Below are positions 1-12,726 of a stretch of 64,000 nucleotides of DNA, piece by piece; the first letter of the stretch is position 1, and each line of letters opens with the position of its first letter. The notes under the pieces were generated by a model. It searched no databases. It saw only the letters and a list, made by a program, of their open reading frames with translations, and was not told the origin of the DNA. The DNA is from Guadua angustifolia. Its lineage: Eukaryota > Streptophyta > Magnoliopsida > Poales > Poaceae. The position numbers and the translations under genes are program-made. The stretch spans positions 3,494,423 through 3,558,422 of the forward strand of contig CM070515.1 in assembly GCA_036346375.1 (NCBI GenBank), in the 5' to 3' direction.

Positions 1-711
1 TTACTAGGCCTTGCTTGGGCAGAGATTTTTTGGGCTGAAACAAATTGGACTCCTCTTCGGCCATACGCTCATGTTCAAGGTTGTTTAAGATCTTGGTTTT
101 GAATCGACTCGTAGATGCTATGATAGAATCACATTGTAGCATTGAATCTCAGAATCTAAGATCCTACCTGTTACTAAAACATACATTTCTTTTACATCTT
201 CCACTTTTTTATTTTAGAGGTGATCTTAGTATTCAGGTAGTCATTTGACACTGCTTTGACTAAGAGGCGTCATCACTCCCTTCTGCTTGAGTTCCCAAAT
301 TCTTCAGAAACTTATTGCAGACATTAGTTGAAATATTTTCACAAGGTTTCACATTAAACCAATTCCCAACGAAATGATGCTTCAATATACCTATCACTCC
401 TTGCATAATGAACAGCGTTTGCATTTTATTTTTGAAATAAATAGCGTTTGCATTTTATTACCCTACTTTTTAACATGAACCTCTTCTCCATGCTCACTGC
501 CCAAACCAACTTCCATGACATTATTCGTTTTAGGTTTAGTATTTTTGCTAGCATTGATATCTGACCATTTTAAAGTTTTTTTTTAAAAAAATAAAAGAAC
601 ATGAATTAAATCATTTCTATTATTAAAAGCCTCCCAATCTAAATGTCTAAAGTTGACTATTCGGTACTTAACATCTAACCTGAATAGAGGGCTATGACAC
701 AACTGAACACC
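1..711. other. Intergenic DNA, no gene recognised
   Basis: AT-rich sequence with short homopolymer runs. The only reading frames are short and show no family resemblance, so I see no gene, RNA or complete repeat here. Confidence 0.5.
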
Positions 712-714
712 TTA

Positions 715-1059
715 GGGCCTGTTTGGCAACAAGGTTTTTTCATAGTTTCTAGACAAAATCATGATTTTAGAGAAAAACTCTGTTTTAGAAACCAAGAGGT
801 GTTTGGTAGCCCTTCAAAAAACTCTGTTTTAAAAACCATGATTTTTTCTCTGTTTTGGAAACTTTGGTCTTGGGCAAATTTTTCTAAGCGCTGGCACCAA
901 AACAACTTCCAAAACTTTGTAGCCAAACAATTGAGAGTTCCAAGAAAAACCATAGTTTTAATGGGGTTTGGTAAAATCATGTTTTTTATGCCAAGACAAT
1001 TCCCAAACCATGATTTTGTAAAACCATAGTTTTGCAAAACCTTGTTGCCCAACAGGGCC
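715..1059. mobile_element. Miniature inverted-repeat transposon (GGGCCTGTTTGG type)
   Basis: The left end reads GGGCCTGTTTGGCAACAAGG, and the right end is its imperfect inverse, ending CCTTGTTGCCCAACAGGGCC. The interior repeats short blocks such as AAACCATAGTTTT and has no coding capacity. TTA precedes the left end but is not matched on the right, so Tourist-like versus hAT-like cannot be decided. A truncated relative lies at about 58197-58391. Confidence 0.8.
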
Positions 1060-1075
1060 AGTGTTTTGTAATCTG

Positions 1076-3748
1076 AATACAGTTCTAATCTTACAAGATC
1101 CTACTGATAGGATCGCGATCCTACCAATTATGACTCAAGGTACGATTTAAGTCGTATTAGTGTTGGTAGGATCACGGTTTTGACAACCTTGCTCGAGTAG
1201 GTAATAAGCCTTGTATTGGATAACATTTGGATGTATGATTGGAAAAGATGTAAGTAGCACGAGTTTCAAGAATAAATTAAGAAACGCTTAGGTTAAAAAA
1301 CAAATTTGTACTAATTGCGTATTTATTACCCTTTTAAGATTTGGGAGAATTGACTAATGTAGTAATATTAAGATCCACACTGTATATAAAATCTATACAA
1401 ATGACCAATCCAACCTATGGTTGAGACAGAAAATCGAACTTTGCACGTCATCTAGAGAACCGAGGTGGCACATGAACTGGGCTTTCAATGGTTGGCAACT
1501 CAAGCTAATTTTTACACCTAATCTTACCGATGAGTTACAACCATCGTAACAATATGCCCCATAAAGGGCTTGTTTGTCGACAAGTAAAAATTTTCCGTAG
1601 TAAATTTCATTTTCCTTGGATTGGGTTTTATCCCCTTCCACCACACAATGCACCTTAGGAGTCGGGTCAAATCAAATCCAAATCAAGGATGATGTAACGT
1701 TTGTTTCGATTGGTAGCGTTTGGAAATTGCAAAATAGAAATTTGGAAGAAGAAAATGTTAAGATTAGAGAATATGCCTAGAGACAACGTTAAGATATTAT
1801 GCATCGTAGAATTTATCTTTAGATGATATAGAAAAGTATATAAATAACTGTCGTCTCTACTATAGCATATTCTCTAATCTTTCTGTCAAAGATAAGAAGA
1901 ATCTCTCCACAGACAGTCAGGATGCCCTGTAGTTGTCTGCAGTTATTCTATCTGAGAAGATCCGCTTGTATTTCAAACTTGAACTCCCGAACGTTGCCAC
2001 CTCCCACAGCGACCTCCTCTCCTCTCCTCCCCGACCAAACCGCCAACACCTGCCGAGCACCACCTCACCTCACCATCGCCATCACCCCTCCTCCTCCTCT
2101 TCAGGAGCTGAAGGCCATGGTGCGGCGCGGGCAGCCGCGATGGCGCGGCGGCGGAGCAGGAGGAGGCGTCTCCTGCGCAGCGGCTCGTGAAGCCGCGCTG
2201 CGCGGGACGTGGCGGCCGTGGAGGCGTGCCTGGCGGACGCAGACGCGGACTTCGGACGTGCCCGCCGCGAGCTGCGTCGGGTGGCACGCCTGCGGGTGAG
2301 GTGCGCGGGGTGGCGTTGCGGGAGGAGGCGGCCGAGGTGGTCGGAGTCACGGGAGCTCAAGACCGACGTCTGCCGCTTTCGCCGCCGCGCACGCTGGACA
2401 CGTCGACGTCGTCCGCACCCTCCTGGTATGGATCGGGGCCAAAATTTCTGTCACTGAATACCTCTCAGTTTTGATGATCAATTATATCCATATATACCAT
2501 ACAATTGCATTCGTATCATTTTGCCATGAGGCATCAGTTCACATCCATTTCCAATGGTTTAATCATCAGGTCAGATATTGTTGTATTGATGATTAAAATG
2601 GAAGTGGATTGTCCTGTCATGACAAAATTTGAAGTTTTGGGATTCATTCTGAAGACTTTTCGACTGGACCGTGAAAGTAAAATTTTCTCAATGACTGCCA
2701 TTTTCAATTGCACGACAAAGGGTATAAATCCGCCATCGTACTTTTCAAAGATCAATATGCACAAATCACAAATGATTACTATCTGACTTCAAATAATCTA
2801 GAACCAACCGCAGCCTAAATCTCTTGTCTAATCAGACTCGACTGGCGTTGGGATACTTTGCTTTTGCCTGTTAAATCGTTGGTGTGTCGGTACCTATTCT
2901 ACGAGTGGTCTGGAGATTAACAGGTCTGTCCGGCGATCACTGATGTGAATTCGGATTAGGGACATTGGTAATCCTCTTCCACCTTTTGGTGTACTGTGAT
3001 GGCAACTGCTCTCCTTTTGGAATGGATGGGAAATCTTTTTGCGTTGTCAAGACAGGATGTGATGTGCTGCCATTCTGAACTAATTGGTGTAAGCTTTAAA
3101 ATTACTTACTCACTGTTTTAGCATTGTTTGGCTATCATTCTGTAGTGCCTATTGAAAGTAATGCTCTAATAGTAAGCCATAAGCACATTGTCGACATGCA
3201 TATATCTGTATAGGTTAATCTGTTGTTGCTTTTGTGTTTTAGTAGTGATGCATATCGATGATGTTGTATAGATCAAATCTTTCCCAGTACCCCACCATAA
3301 AGTGATGAAGCGGACTTAAAACAGTTGACGATGGGAAAGAAAGGGATTCCTGGGACCTAGAAGGCCCTTACAAATAGAGTTAGGTAGATCGGCAGTTTTG
3401 TTCAACAGTGTCTTTCAGAAGATTAGCGGATGTGTGCTGTTGACTTGGCACTGCTCCAATGCCGACATCTGATGCATCACAACTCACCTCGAGCACCTTC
3501 TAAACCAGGAAAAGCTAATCAATTTACTGGTACTATAATTCTATTGATCAATTGAAAAGCTTATGTAAATTATTTGGACATTGCTCAAAGAAAATTAATT
3601 AAACCACTAATTAAGGCATGTTGTTGCTTGGATACTCAACCAATCAAGGTAACAATCCCTAACTCCTTGGTAGTACTCTCAAAAGGAACAATGATTCTGC
3701 AAAGATAGCACGAAACTGAGCCTAGCTCGTTGGTGAGGTGACCCAGTC
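1076..3748. repeat. Tandem duplicate, copy 1 (ankyrin-gene promoter, exon 1, intron 1 start)
   Basis: Nearly the same sequence as 4735-7465, but about 56 bases shorter over 2.7 kb. Most differences are single or few-base losses in copy 1, often in homopolymers: for example CCCC against CCCCC near 1633/5293 and AAAA against AAAAA near 1390/5050. True substitutions are rare. This looks like an unpolished long-read duplicate rather than an old duplication. Confidence 0.85.
2117..2425 (+). pseudogene. Broken copy of ankyrin-gene exon 1
   Basis: Matches exon 1 of the downstream ankyrin-repeat gene (5786-6110) from the ATG to the GT splice donor, but is 309 rather than 325 bases long. The many one-base losses in its GC-rich part scramble the frame, so no continuous protein can be read. 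It is not followed by copies of exons 2-4. Either it is a non-functional partial duplicate or, as the loss pattern suggests, a sequencing or assembly artefact. Confidence 0.75.
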
Positions 3749-4734
3749 GCTTGCTGTTGGCTTTTAACTTAATTTTTTAAAAAACAATATCATCCGCCCA
3801 ACTAAACCTGCCTTTTAAAAAAAAAAGAAATAAATTATTTTTCGCAATTGTAACTTATAACAAAAAGAATAAGGAGTTTAAAAATGGTAAATAAAAATTT
3901 CGTTTTTTGGCAAATAAATGTTTTTTTTATACAGACCCAAAAAAAAATTAAAAAAATTTTATTAAAGCTAATTTAAAAAATAATTTATAAATTTTAAAAG
4001 AAAAAAAAACTAATTAAAGGATTTTCTTTTTTTTGAAAGTGATTAAGGTTAGGGTAGATTTTGTATGAGAATTTAATGGCCCGGTATGATTTGGGACTCT
4101 GGCAGTGTTAGTTTTTCGAAATAATAATTTTTTTTATTTAGGGTTATGGGTTTACCGTCGATGAATTCCGATGTCTTTTTTACTTATAAAAAAGTTAACT
4201 TTTCTCCTTTTAAAACAGGAATTTTAAAAATGTAAAAATTTTTTAAGTTTTTTTAAGAAAAAAAACTTTGATGAGTTTGATGTTGCGGCCGAATGGCTGA
4301 TATGAAGAACATAACTGTTGACCAAAGGAACTTTCCTACCAATTTTAGCACCTTCCAAAACGTTCCCCATTGATGGTCTTTAAGGAAAAATGGGCGAGGG
4401 GCTTTGTTAATTGGGCTGGGAAGATAAAATTTCTTTGGTATGTTTTTCTTTGAGCACTTTAGAAGTGTGGCTGTCTTTTCGTTTGGGGAAGAATTAAATA
4501 ATTTATCATAGAACTTTCCAGGCCCAAAGGGCCCATGGGTCGGATTAGTGGGGGTCAAAAAAATTGAGGAAGACGCTTCTGGGAAGGGGCCATGAAGTGG
4601 GGAGAGCAGGATGGCAATTAACGATTCTTGGCTTTGCTTCTATGGGATAAGAGCAACATACTGGTTCCTACTTCTCTAATGTATAAATTTTAAAAATTTA
4701 CTGGCTTTTGGGTGAACAAATTTTTAGAATTAAA
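3749..4734. other. Spacer between tandem copies, unidentified
   Basis: Very AT-rich with many A and T runs of 6-10 bases, present only between the two duplicate copies. A minus-strand frame at 4253-4558 (101 codons) resembles nothing I recognise. The homopolymer richness fits low-quality sequence at an assembly join but does not prove it. Confidence 0.4.
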
Positions 4735-7465
4735 AATACAGTTCTAATCTTACAAGATCCTACTGATAGGATCGCGATCCTACCAATTATGACTCAAGGT
4801 ACGATTTAAGTCGTATTAGTGTTGGTAGGATCACGGTTTTGACAACCTTGCTCGAGTAGGTAATAAGCCTTGTATTGGATAACATTTGGATGTATGATTG
4901 GAAAAGATGTAAGTAGCACGAGTTTCAAGAATAAATTAAGAAACGCTTAGGTTAAAAAACAAATTTGTACTAATTGCGTATTTATTACCCTTTTAAGATT
5001 TGGGAGAATTGACTAATGTAGTAATATTAAGATCCACACTGTATATAAAAATCTATACAAATGACCAATCCAACCTATGGTTGAGACAGAAAATCGAACT
5101 TTGCACGTCATCTAGAGAACCGAGGTGGCACATGAACTGGGCTTTCAATGGTTGGCAACTCAAGCTAATTTTTACACCCAATCTTACCGATGAGTTACAA
5201 CCATCGTAACAATATGCCCCATAAAGGGCTTGTTTGTCGACAAGTAAAAATTTTCCGTAGTAAATTTCATTTTCCCTTGGATTGGGTTTTATCCCCCTTC
5301 CACCACACAATGCACCTTAGGAGTCGGGTCAAATCAAATCCAAATCAAGGATGATGTAACGTTTGTTTCGATTGGTAGCGTTTGGAAATTGCAAAATAGA
5401 AATTTGGAAGAAGAAAATGTTAAGATTAGAGAATATGCCGTAGAGACAACGTTAAGATATTATGCATCGTAGAATTTATCTTTAGATGATATAGAAAAGT
5501 ATATAAATAACTGTCGTCTCTACTATAGCATATTCTCTAATCTTTCTGTCAAAGATAAGAAGAATCTCTCCCACAGACAGTCAGGATGCCCCTGTAGTTG
5601 TCTGCAGTTATTCTATCTGAGAAGATCCGCTTGTATTTCAAACTTGAACTCCCGAACGTTGCCACCTCCCACAGCGACCTCCTCTCCTCTCCTCCCCGAC
5701 CAAACCGCCAACACCTGCCGAGCACCACCTCACCTCACCATCGCCATCACCACCTCCTCCTCCTCCTCTTCAGGAGCTGAAGGCCATGGTGCGGCGCGGG
5801 GCAGCCGCGATGGCCGCGGCGGCGCGGGAGCAGGAGGAGGCGTCTCCTGCGCAGCGGCTCGTCGAAGCCGCGCTGCGCGGGGACGTGGCGGCCGTGGAGG
5901 CGTGCCTGGCGGACGCGGACGCGGACGTCGGACGTGCCCGCCGCGAGCTGCGTCGGGGTGGCACGCCTGCGGGTGAGGTGCGCGGGGGTGGCGTTGCGGG
6001 AGGAGGCGGCCGGGGAGGTGGTCGTGGAGTCCCGGGAGCTCAAGACCGACGTCTCGCCGCTCTTCGCCGCCGCGCACGCTGGACACGTCGACGTCGTCCG
6101 CGCCCTCCTGGTATGGATCGGGGCCCAAATTTCTGTCACTGAATACCTCTCAGTTTTGATGATCAATTATATCCATATATACCATACCATTGCATTCGTA
6201 TCATTTTGCCATCAGGCATCAGTTCACATCCATTTCCAATGGTTTAATCATCAGATCAGATATTGTTGTATTGATGATTAAAATGGAAGTGGATTGTCCT
6301 GTCATGACAAAATTTGAAGTTTTGCGTGGATTCATTCCGAAGACTTTTCGACTGGACCGTGAAAGTAAAATTTTCTCAATGACTGCCATTTTCAATTGCA
6401 CGACAAAGGGTATAAATCCGCCATCGTACTTTTCAAAGATCAATATGCACAAATCACAAATGATTACTATCTGACTTCAAATAATCTAGAACCAACCGCA
6501 GCCTAAATCTCTTGTCTAATCAGACTCGACTCGCGCGTTGCGGATACTTTGCTTTTGCCTGTTAAATCGTTGGTGTGTCGGTACCTATTCTACGAGTGGT
6601 CTGTGGGAGATTAACAGGTCTGTCCGGCGCATCACTGATGTGAATTCGGATTAGGGACATTGGTAATCCTCTTTCCACCTTTTGGTGTACTGTGATGGCA
6701 ACTGCTCTCCCTTTTGGAATGGATGGGAAATCTTTTTTGCCCGTTGTCAAGACAGGATGTGATGTGCTGCCATTCTGAACTAATTTGGTGTAAGCTTTAA
6801 AATTACTTACTCACTGTTTTAGCATTGTTTGGCTATCATTCTGTAGTGCCTATTGAAAGTAATGCTCTAATAGTAAGCCATAAGCACATTGTCGACATGC
6901 ATATATCTGTATAGGTTAATCTGTTGTTGCTTTTGTGTTTTAGTAGTGATGCATATCGATGATGTTGTATAGATCAAATCTTTCCCAGTACCCCCACCAT
7001 ATGAGTGAATGAAGCGGACTTAAAACAGTTGACGATGGGAAAGAAAGGGGATTCCTGGGACCTAGAAGGCCCCTTACAAATAGAGTTAGGTAGATCGGCA
7101 GTTTTGTTCAACAGTGTCTTTCAGAAGATTAGCGGATGTGTGCTGTTGACTTGGCACTGCTCCAATGCCGACATCTGATGCATCACAACTCACCTCGAGC
7201 ACCTTCTCGAAACCAGGAAAAGCTAATCAATTTACTGGTACTATAATTCTATTGATCAATTGAAAAGCTTATGTAAATTATTTGGACATTGCTCAAAGAA
7301 AATTAATTAAACCACTAATTAAGGCACTGTTGTTGCTTGGGATACTCAACCAATCAAGGTAACAATCCCTAACTCCCTTGGTAGTACTTCTCAAAAGGAA
7401 CAATGATTCTGCAAAGATAGCTGCACGAAACTGAGCCTAGCTCAGTTGGTGTGAGGTGACCCACG
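4735..7465. repeat. Tandem duplicate, copy 2 (joined to the ankyrin gene)
   Basis: Second and better-preserved copy of 1076-3748. It contains the 5' flank, exon 1 and the first 1.3 kb of intron 1 of the ankyrin-repeat gene, and it runs on into exons 2-4. Similarity to copy 1 starts at AATACAGTTCTAATC and fades just after a tRNA-like motif near 7436-7480. Confidence 0.85.
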
Positions 7466-10400
7466 TTCGAGTCCTCTTTGGCTTGTATTTGGGTGCATAT
7501 TTCTTCTTAACTAAGAGCCTGTTTCGTAAAGTTTATATTTTTTGTCTAAAATGTAAACAAGATGATCCATCTAAATACTCTTAATGTATTCACAGCTCCA
7601 ACTCCACTAGATCCGTGGAGCTGGAGCCCTACCAAACACACCGTAAATCAATACCTAGTCCATTCTAGGTATCCCACATTTTTTAAAACATAACTGCACA
7701 AAAACAATGAAGCAGGTCAGAACGAAAGTCAGCATATTAAAATTTACAATCGCATTTATCATTTTCACCATGGCCTTTCATATAAACAGATTTGGCATGC
7801 GTGTTAAAGCCTTTAATATTGCTATCAATAATCACCAAAACACTAAACTGGATCTAAATTAAAGAAGGTGAAGGAGCACATCATATAGCTTTCATATTGA
7901 AGCACAGTAACAAAAGACTTACAGTGTATGGAGGGATTCGAAGAAATATGTGCTTAACTAGTGAGAGAAACAAACTTGTTTCCTACATCTAGGTTTTCAT
8001 TGTTTGGATACATGATATGTGGATCCGAAAAGTAGATATTATAAAATTGTGGATTTTTGGTGTATCTTTTTTCACTATAATTCAACTATCCAACTGGAAG
8101 CCCCAATGAACAATGATGCAAGAAAGTGATAAAATCACAGATATTAAAAAAAAAGACTTTTTGTAATGCTGCATTGCATTCAAAATGGATCCTTGAAATT
8201 TTAAAGAAGTCTCGTCATAACAGTACAGCTAAGTGCTAATTAGAAATGACTTGTTTGAATTATCTGAAAACATTATGATTGCTTTCTGAAGAAAACTATG
8301 GAAGAAAACTGAAAGAAAACCATCTACGCATCAGAACATCAACATGCTTTGCATGAGTGCAGAACAAATGGGAATTTTTCCATATGTTTAGTATTCTTCT
8401 TTATTTCTCTATGGAAAAGGTATTATGGAATATTATACTCTATAGTTATGCAAATGGGCATGCGATTTGAATGTCAGGTGGCTGGAGCTGATGTTAATCG
8501 GAAGTTATTTCTTGGTTACGCAACTACAGTTGCTGCACGTGAAGGAAACATCGATATTTTAGAAATGCTTCTGCAGGCTGGAGCCACCCAGGAGGCTTGT
8601 GAAGATTCACTATCGGAAGCTAGTCTTTTTGGTGAGGCGGAAGCCATTCGACTCCTAGTCTCTTCAGAGATGATAGGGCCTGAAGCTGCGGCACATGCAT
8701 TGGTGACTGCTTCTTCAAGAGGCTTTGATGATGCAGTGCTTATATTACTCCAGGTGCAATTAAATGTTACAGTCACGTAGAGAAATTAAACTTATACTTT
8801 ATTCTATTTATACGTTTACTAATACACATTTGATTGCTCAGAATGGGGTTGATGTTAATTGCATGGCTAGGGTTCCTTGCGATCAGTTAAGCCTGCACTC
8901 CATGCTAGTGTGGATTGCACTCCGCTAGTGGCAGCAATTATGAGTCGGCAAATTTCCACCGTGGAACTCTTGATAGAGGTATCTACATTATCCTGATCTT
9001 TTCAGCTTTCTAGTTAGTACAATGCCATTCGACTTAACTAGCTCTGTTAAAACTGAAAAAGGTAGTTTATCTATAAATGTCCTCATCTCTGTGTTGTTTG
9101 TTACCATTCCAGCCATTTTTTGTAGATCAAAAATAGCCACATATGACAAGTGGGAAAGTGTTATGTTTTGAATCTAAAGAAGTGCTAATTGTTCTGCAAT
9201 GTGCTAAAAACACTAACTGCATTTTTTTCATGTAACGAACTAGCAGGTAGTCTATTTTTCATATTCTTTATCGATACAATGATGAGAATGTAGGAATAAT
9301 ATAAGCATAAAGCAAAAGCGTCATCCTTCAATTGATTCTGGTGTCGTAACTTGTGTACAGGAAGGTTCTTACTTGGACTGTCTCGTGCAAGTTGGTTCTT
9401 GGTCCTGGGACCCTGCATCAGGTGAAGAATTGCGTGTGGGTGCATGCCTTGGCGAACATTACAATGCTACTTGGTGTGCAGTAGAATACTACGAATCTAG
9501 TGGTGAAATCCTCAAGCTACTGCTTGACAAAGCTCCTTGGTTGTTGGAGAACCCAAATAAGGGTCGAAACCTTCTTTGCCATGCCATTCTCTGTCAGAAC
9601 CCGAATGCAGTAAGTTTGCTTCTTCAAGCTGGTGCCAATCCCAGATTTCCCATAATGACAAAAGCCAGGCATGTTTCCCACCCAATACATTTGGCTGCAA
9701 GATTGGGTTATACGCCAGTTTTGAAGCAACTCATGGCAGATGGAGCAGAAATCAATGCAAAGACTTCTACTGGGGACACTCCTCTGATGGTCTCAGCAAG
9801 GGCTGGGCATCCCGATTGCTTTCTGGAGTTGATTAAATTTGGGGCAGACCTTGGGGTCGTCAACAATGCAGGTGATACAGCAATTATGCTAGCTAAGAAA
9901 AGTTCATTTCGCTCAGCCATCATCGACATTCTTTCGAGGGCATTGAATTCTGGAGCTTGCATTATTTCATCAGACATGACTGTCTTCTCTCCGCTGCACT
10001 TCTTTGCTGGAAGTGGCCGTGCAGAACCTCTTTTGATGATGCTACATCACTCAGCTGAAGGTATAAACAGGCTTGATGGTTCAGGGCTCACTCCTCTTAT
10101 GGTTGCTGCAGAGTCAGACCATGTTGATATTTTCCGGCTTTTAGTGATGGCAGGGGCAGATATGGCAGTCAGAAGTGCTGAAGGGAAATCTGTGATGTCT
10201 ATTATTCGAAGCAAAGCTTCTGAAACTAGAGATTGCTTTGAACAGATCTTGCTCCAAGCTTCACTAGCTAATGCGATCACAGGTCAAACGCCTTTCAGAG
10301 CTCTGCATTATGCAGCCCGAATGGGTGACACATCCTCCATACTACAGCTCCTGAAAATGGGGCATGACCCCAATTCACAGGATGAGGATGGTTACACGCC

Positions 10401-10935
10401 TCTAATGCATGCAGCTGCTGCGGGCAAGTTAGACTCTTGCAAGGTATTGGTATCACATGGAGGGGCAGATTGCAGCCTAATGAATGAAAGAAGCGAAACA
10501 GCTTTGTCGGTAGCAAGGAGGAGCAGCAGATCGAACAAGGCAACCGACGAGTGGCTGCTCGACCATCTTTCGCGTGCTCATGTCCTTGCTGGGCAGGAGC
10601 TGATGAAACACACGCGAGAAGGCAGGGGCTCGCCTCACCTGAAGACTGTTCGGATGATGAAATCCGGTGTCTTGACATGGGGAGCTACTCGGAGAAGGAA
10701 TGTGGCCTGCAAGGAGGCACGAATTGGGCCTAGTATGAAATTTGCGAAGAACCGTAGGATCAACGATGCATCTTCATGTCAGCTGATCTTCCTTGTTGAC
10801 ACAGTGACAGGTAGACAGGTCCATTTTGAGGCCAGTTCTGCTTCCAGCGTTGAATTCTGGGTCAGAGGCATCAATCTCATAGTAAAAGAGTCTGCATGGT
10901 CAAGGCCAGATAAAGAGCCAATTGAGCAAGCATAG
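5786..10935 (+). CDS. Ankyrin-repeat protein, 4 exons
   Basis: Exons inferred from splice sites and protein continuity: 5786-6110, 8478-8753, 8842-8978, 9361-10935, about 770 residues. Exon 1 is GC-rich; ATG at 5786 or the in-frame ATG at 5810 are both possible starts. Ankyrin units are clear: SPLFAAAHAGHVDVVRALL (exon 1), TTVAAREGNIDILEMLLQAG (exon 2), and in exon 4 GDTPLMVSARAGHPDCFLEL, GLTPLMVAAESDHVDIFRLL, RALHYAARMGDTSSILQLL and GYTPLMHAAAAGKLDSCKVL. A basic linker (TRRRNVACKEAR) then leads to a C-terminal stretch with TGRQVHFEASSASSVEFWV, resembling the end of a PH-like domain. Ankyrin arrays bind other proteins; the partner is unknown. Two one-base frame breaks are seen: exon 1 near 5930-5955, and exon 3 near 8871, where restoring one T recovers the frame. 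Exon 3 is 137 bases where 138 is expected. Sequence error or a decaying allele are both possible. Confidence 0.85.
7436..7480 (+). repeat. tRNA-like pol III box pair (SINE-like head)
   Basis: TAGCTCAGTTGGT followed about 20 bases later by GTTCGAGTCCT resembles the A and B boxes of a tRNA-type RNA polymerase III promoter, as found at SINE heads. No tRNA cloverleaf or poly(A) tail is evident. It lies in intron 1 of the ankyrin gene, at the right edge of the tandem duplication. Confidence 0.35.
7515..7643. mobile_element. Small Tourist-like MITE in intron 1
   Basis: A 129-bp element starts GAGCCTGTTTCG and ends ACCAAACACACCG, imperfect inverses, flanked on both sides by TAA. A TAA duplication is the mark of PIF/Harbinger (Tourist) elements. 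Non-coding. Confidence 0.55.
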
Positions 10936-11306
10936 CCAGTCTTACATGGAGGACTTACCTGAGACGTACGCCTTGTGCAACCATGCATATGATTTACTGT
11001 ACGTATGCCTTCCGCTCTCTAAGTTAATAGTAACTTATATATCTGGCGCTTGTAAGTTAATAACATAATTATTGTCTATTTGTAAAAATAACATATTTAT
11101 TAAGCCTTCTCGGCCATGTTTGAGTTGTGCTGTTCGGGTGTGAGGTTGGAAACCTGAAACGAGAATGGCGTTTTTACTTGTAATGGCTGTAAATTATATT
11201 GTGAATGTAATATAAATCTTGCTTCCCGTGGTTTTATAGTAAATGTATTAAATTTCATGTTGGGGGTGTTTTCTATGCAAGTAGCATTTCATTTAGAACG
11301 GGAATC

Positions 11307-11460
11307 TGCACCCTTGGAATGGCACGATTCCAGGCTTTTCCAGCTATATCGATTAACGAACCGCGAGTCGCTTCTGCAAAGTGCTGATGTTCTTCTTACT
11401 TGCACCCTTGGAATGGCACGGTTCTAGGCTTTTCCAGCTATAGATTAACGAACCGCGAGT
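11307..11460. repeat. Two-unit direct repeat of about 60 bp
   Basis: Units at 11307-11368 and 11401-11460 both run from TGCACCCTTGGAATGGCACG to AACGAACCGCGAGT with a few substitutions and a short deletion. They are separated by 32 unrelated bases, downstream of the ankyrin gene. Confidence 0.8.
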
Positions 11461-12726
11461 GCCACCAGTTTCAAATAATTCTTGTGATCAAAATCTACAA
11501 AAAATTTCAGACCAAGTAGACTATTAGTTGGAAAGCACCATGATAGGAACACCTTTGCTTGCGTTCAATTGTTAAATCGAAGAGCGCACGCTGTGAGTTG
11601 GCAGGCCATGTCAAACACGAAAAACAACAAGATTCACCCAAAAAAAAAAAAAAAAGGCATGAATCGGCCAGCCTGAATTCGCTTAAGACAATAATATTCT
11701 CCCTCCATTCTTTTTACTTACGTTTTCGACCTTTTATGGTATCCAAAATTCGGTTTTGACCGCTACTTTTTATAACTTTTTATTGATATGTACTAATAAA
11801 ATTATAATAACAATCAAATCTTTTGTCCCAAATAAATAAGAATAGGCTATAAAAGAAACACAATTAAAATTAATAAACCTCCTAAACCTTCGATCTAGGG
11901 TCATAATTTTAGTACATGGATCGCTAAATTCCGTACACTTCTATCCAATGTTAAATATTTGGGATCGTTCAAAACCCTCGAGTCTCTTTGAACCGCCTCT
12001 TCCCATGTTAGTCTCGGTCGATCTCTGCCACTTTTTATGTTTTTTAAGATGACTTAAAATTTCACATGCATTGGTGCCTTATGAGGCTTCCGTCAGAGAT
12101 GTCCAAATTGTCCTAGACAATTTTAGACAAACTTTTCTTCAATTAATGCTATCCAATCTTATCATATATATTATCATTGCGGATTCGATCTCACCTTAGT
12201 GTCACTCTTGTGTCAAACCGGCAGCCAACAGACAAACATGCCCCCCTGCCCCTGTCAGCCCTGAAGCTTGTTTGCCTGATAATTATGTGGGACAAATAGA
12301 CAAGCAAAAGATATATGCCCATTATTTAATTAGTAATTCTTTCTGCACATATTCGAGGTGATCAGTGCAATGGGAAATGTATTGCACAAACTAGTAGAAC
12401 AATTATTCAACAGAATATAGATCGTACCAATCAAATATTTGTTATTCCGAGAATGGAGAACTAAACCAAATATATAGTCTATCCAGTATGCCTGGCGATA
12501 ACAGCTCCTACAATGTTCTATGTACCTTTCGTTATTAACAAATTCCAAAGCGCGTTGCCATCTTGTCTTGGGGGGCTTAGATAGCCCACTCCTTACCCCT
12601 CATCTAGGCTAGATAAGTAAAAATTATGCAGGAAGAAGAATAGAGACTGTGGCCTCTGCAAACGAAAGCACATTCCACACAATAGCACAATTAAGCATCA
12701 CATGCCCACATTGCCACAATTAATTA

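Noticed and set aside
759..1052. Open frames on both strands of 694-1052
   Set aside because: They lie inside an inverted-repeat MITE and simply read its repeated AAACCATAGTTTT blocks; no family resemblance.
1393..1653. Minus-strand frame found twice (1393-1653 and 5053-5310)
   Set aside because: It recurs only because the whole region is duplicated; the two versions differ by frame-disturbing losses and resemble no protein.
4253..4558. 101-codon minus-strand frame in the spacer
   Set aside because: No recognisable motif, no splice or promoter context, and the surrounding sequence is suspect.
7436..7480. Possible functional tRNA gene
   Set aside because: A- and B-box-like motifs are present, but the paired stems and full length needed for a tRNA are not.
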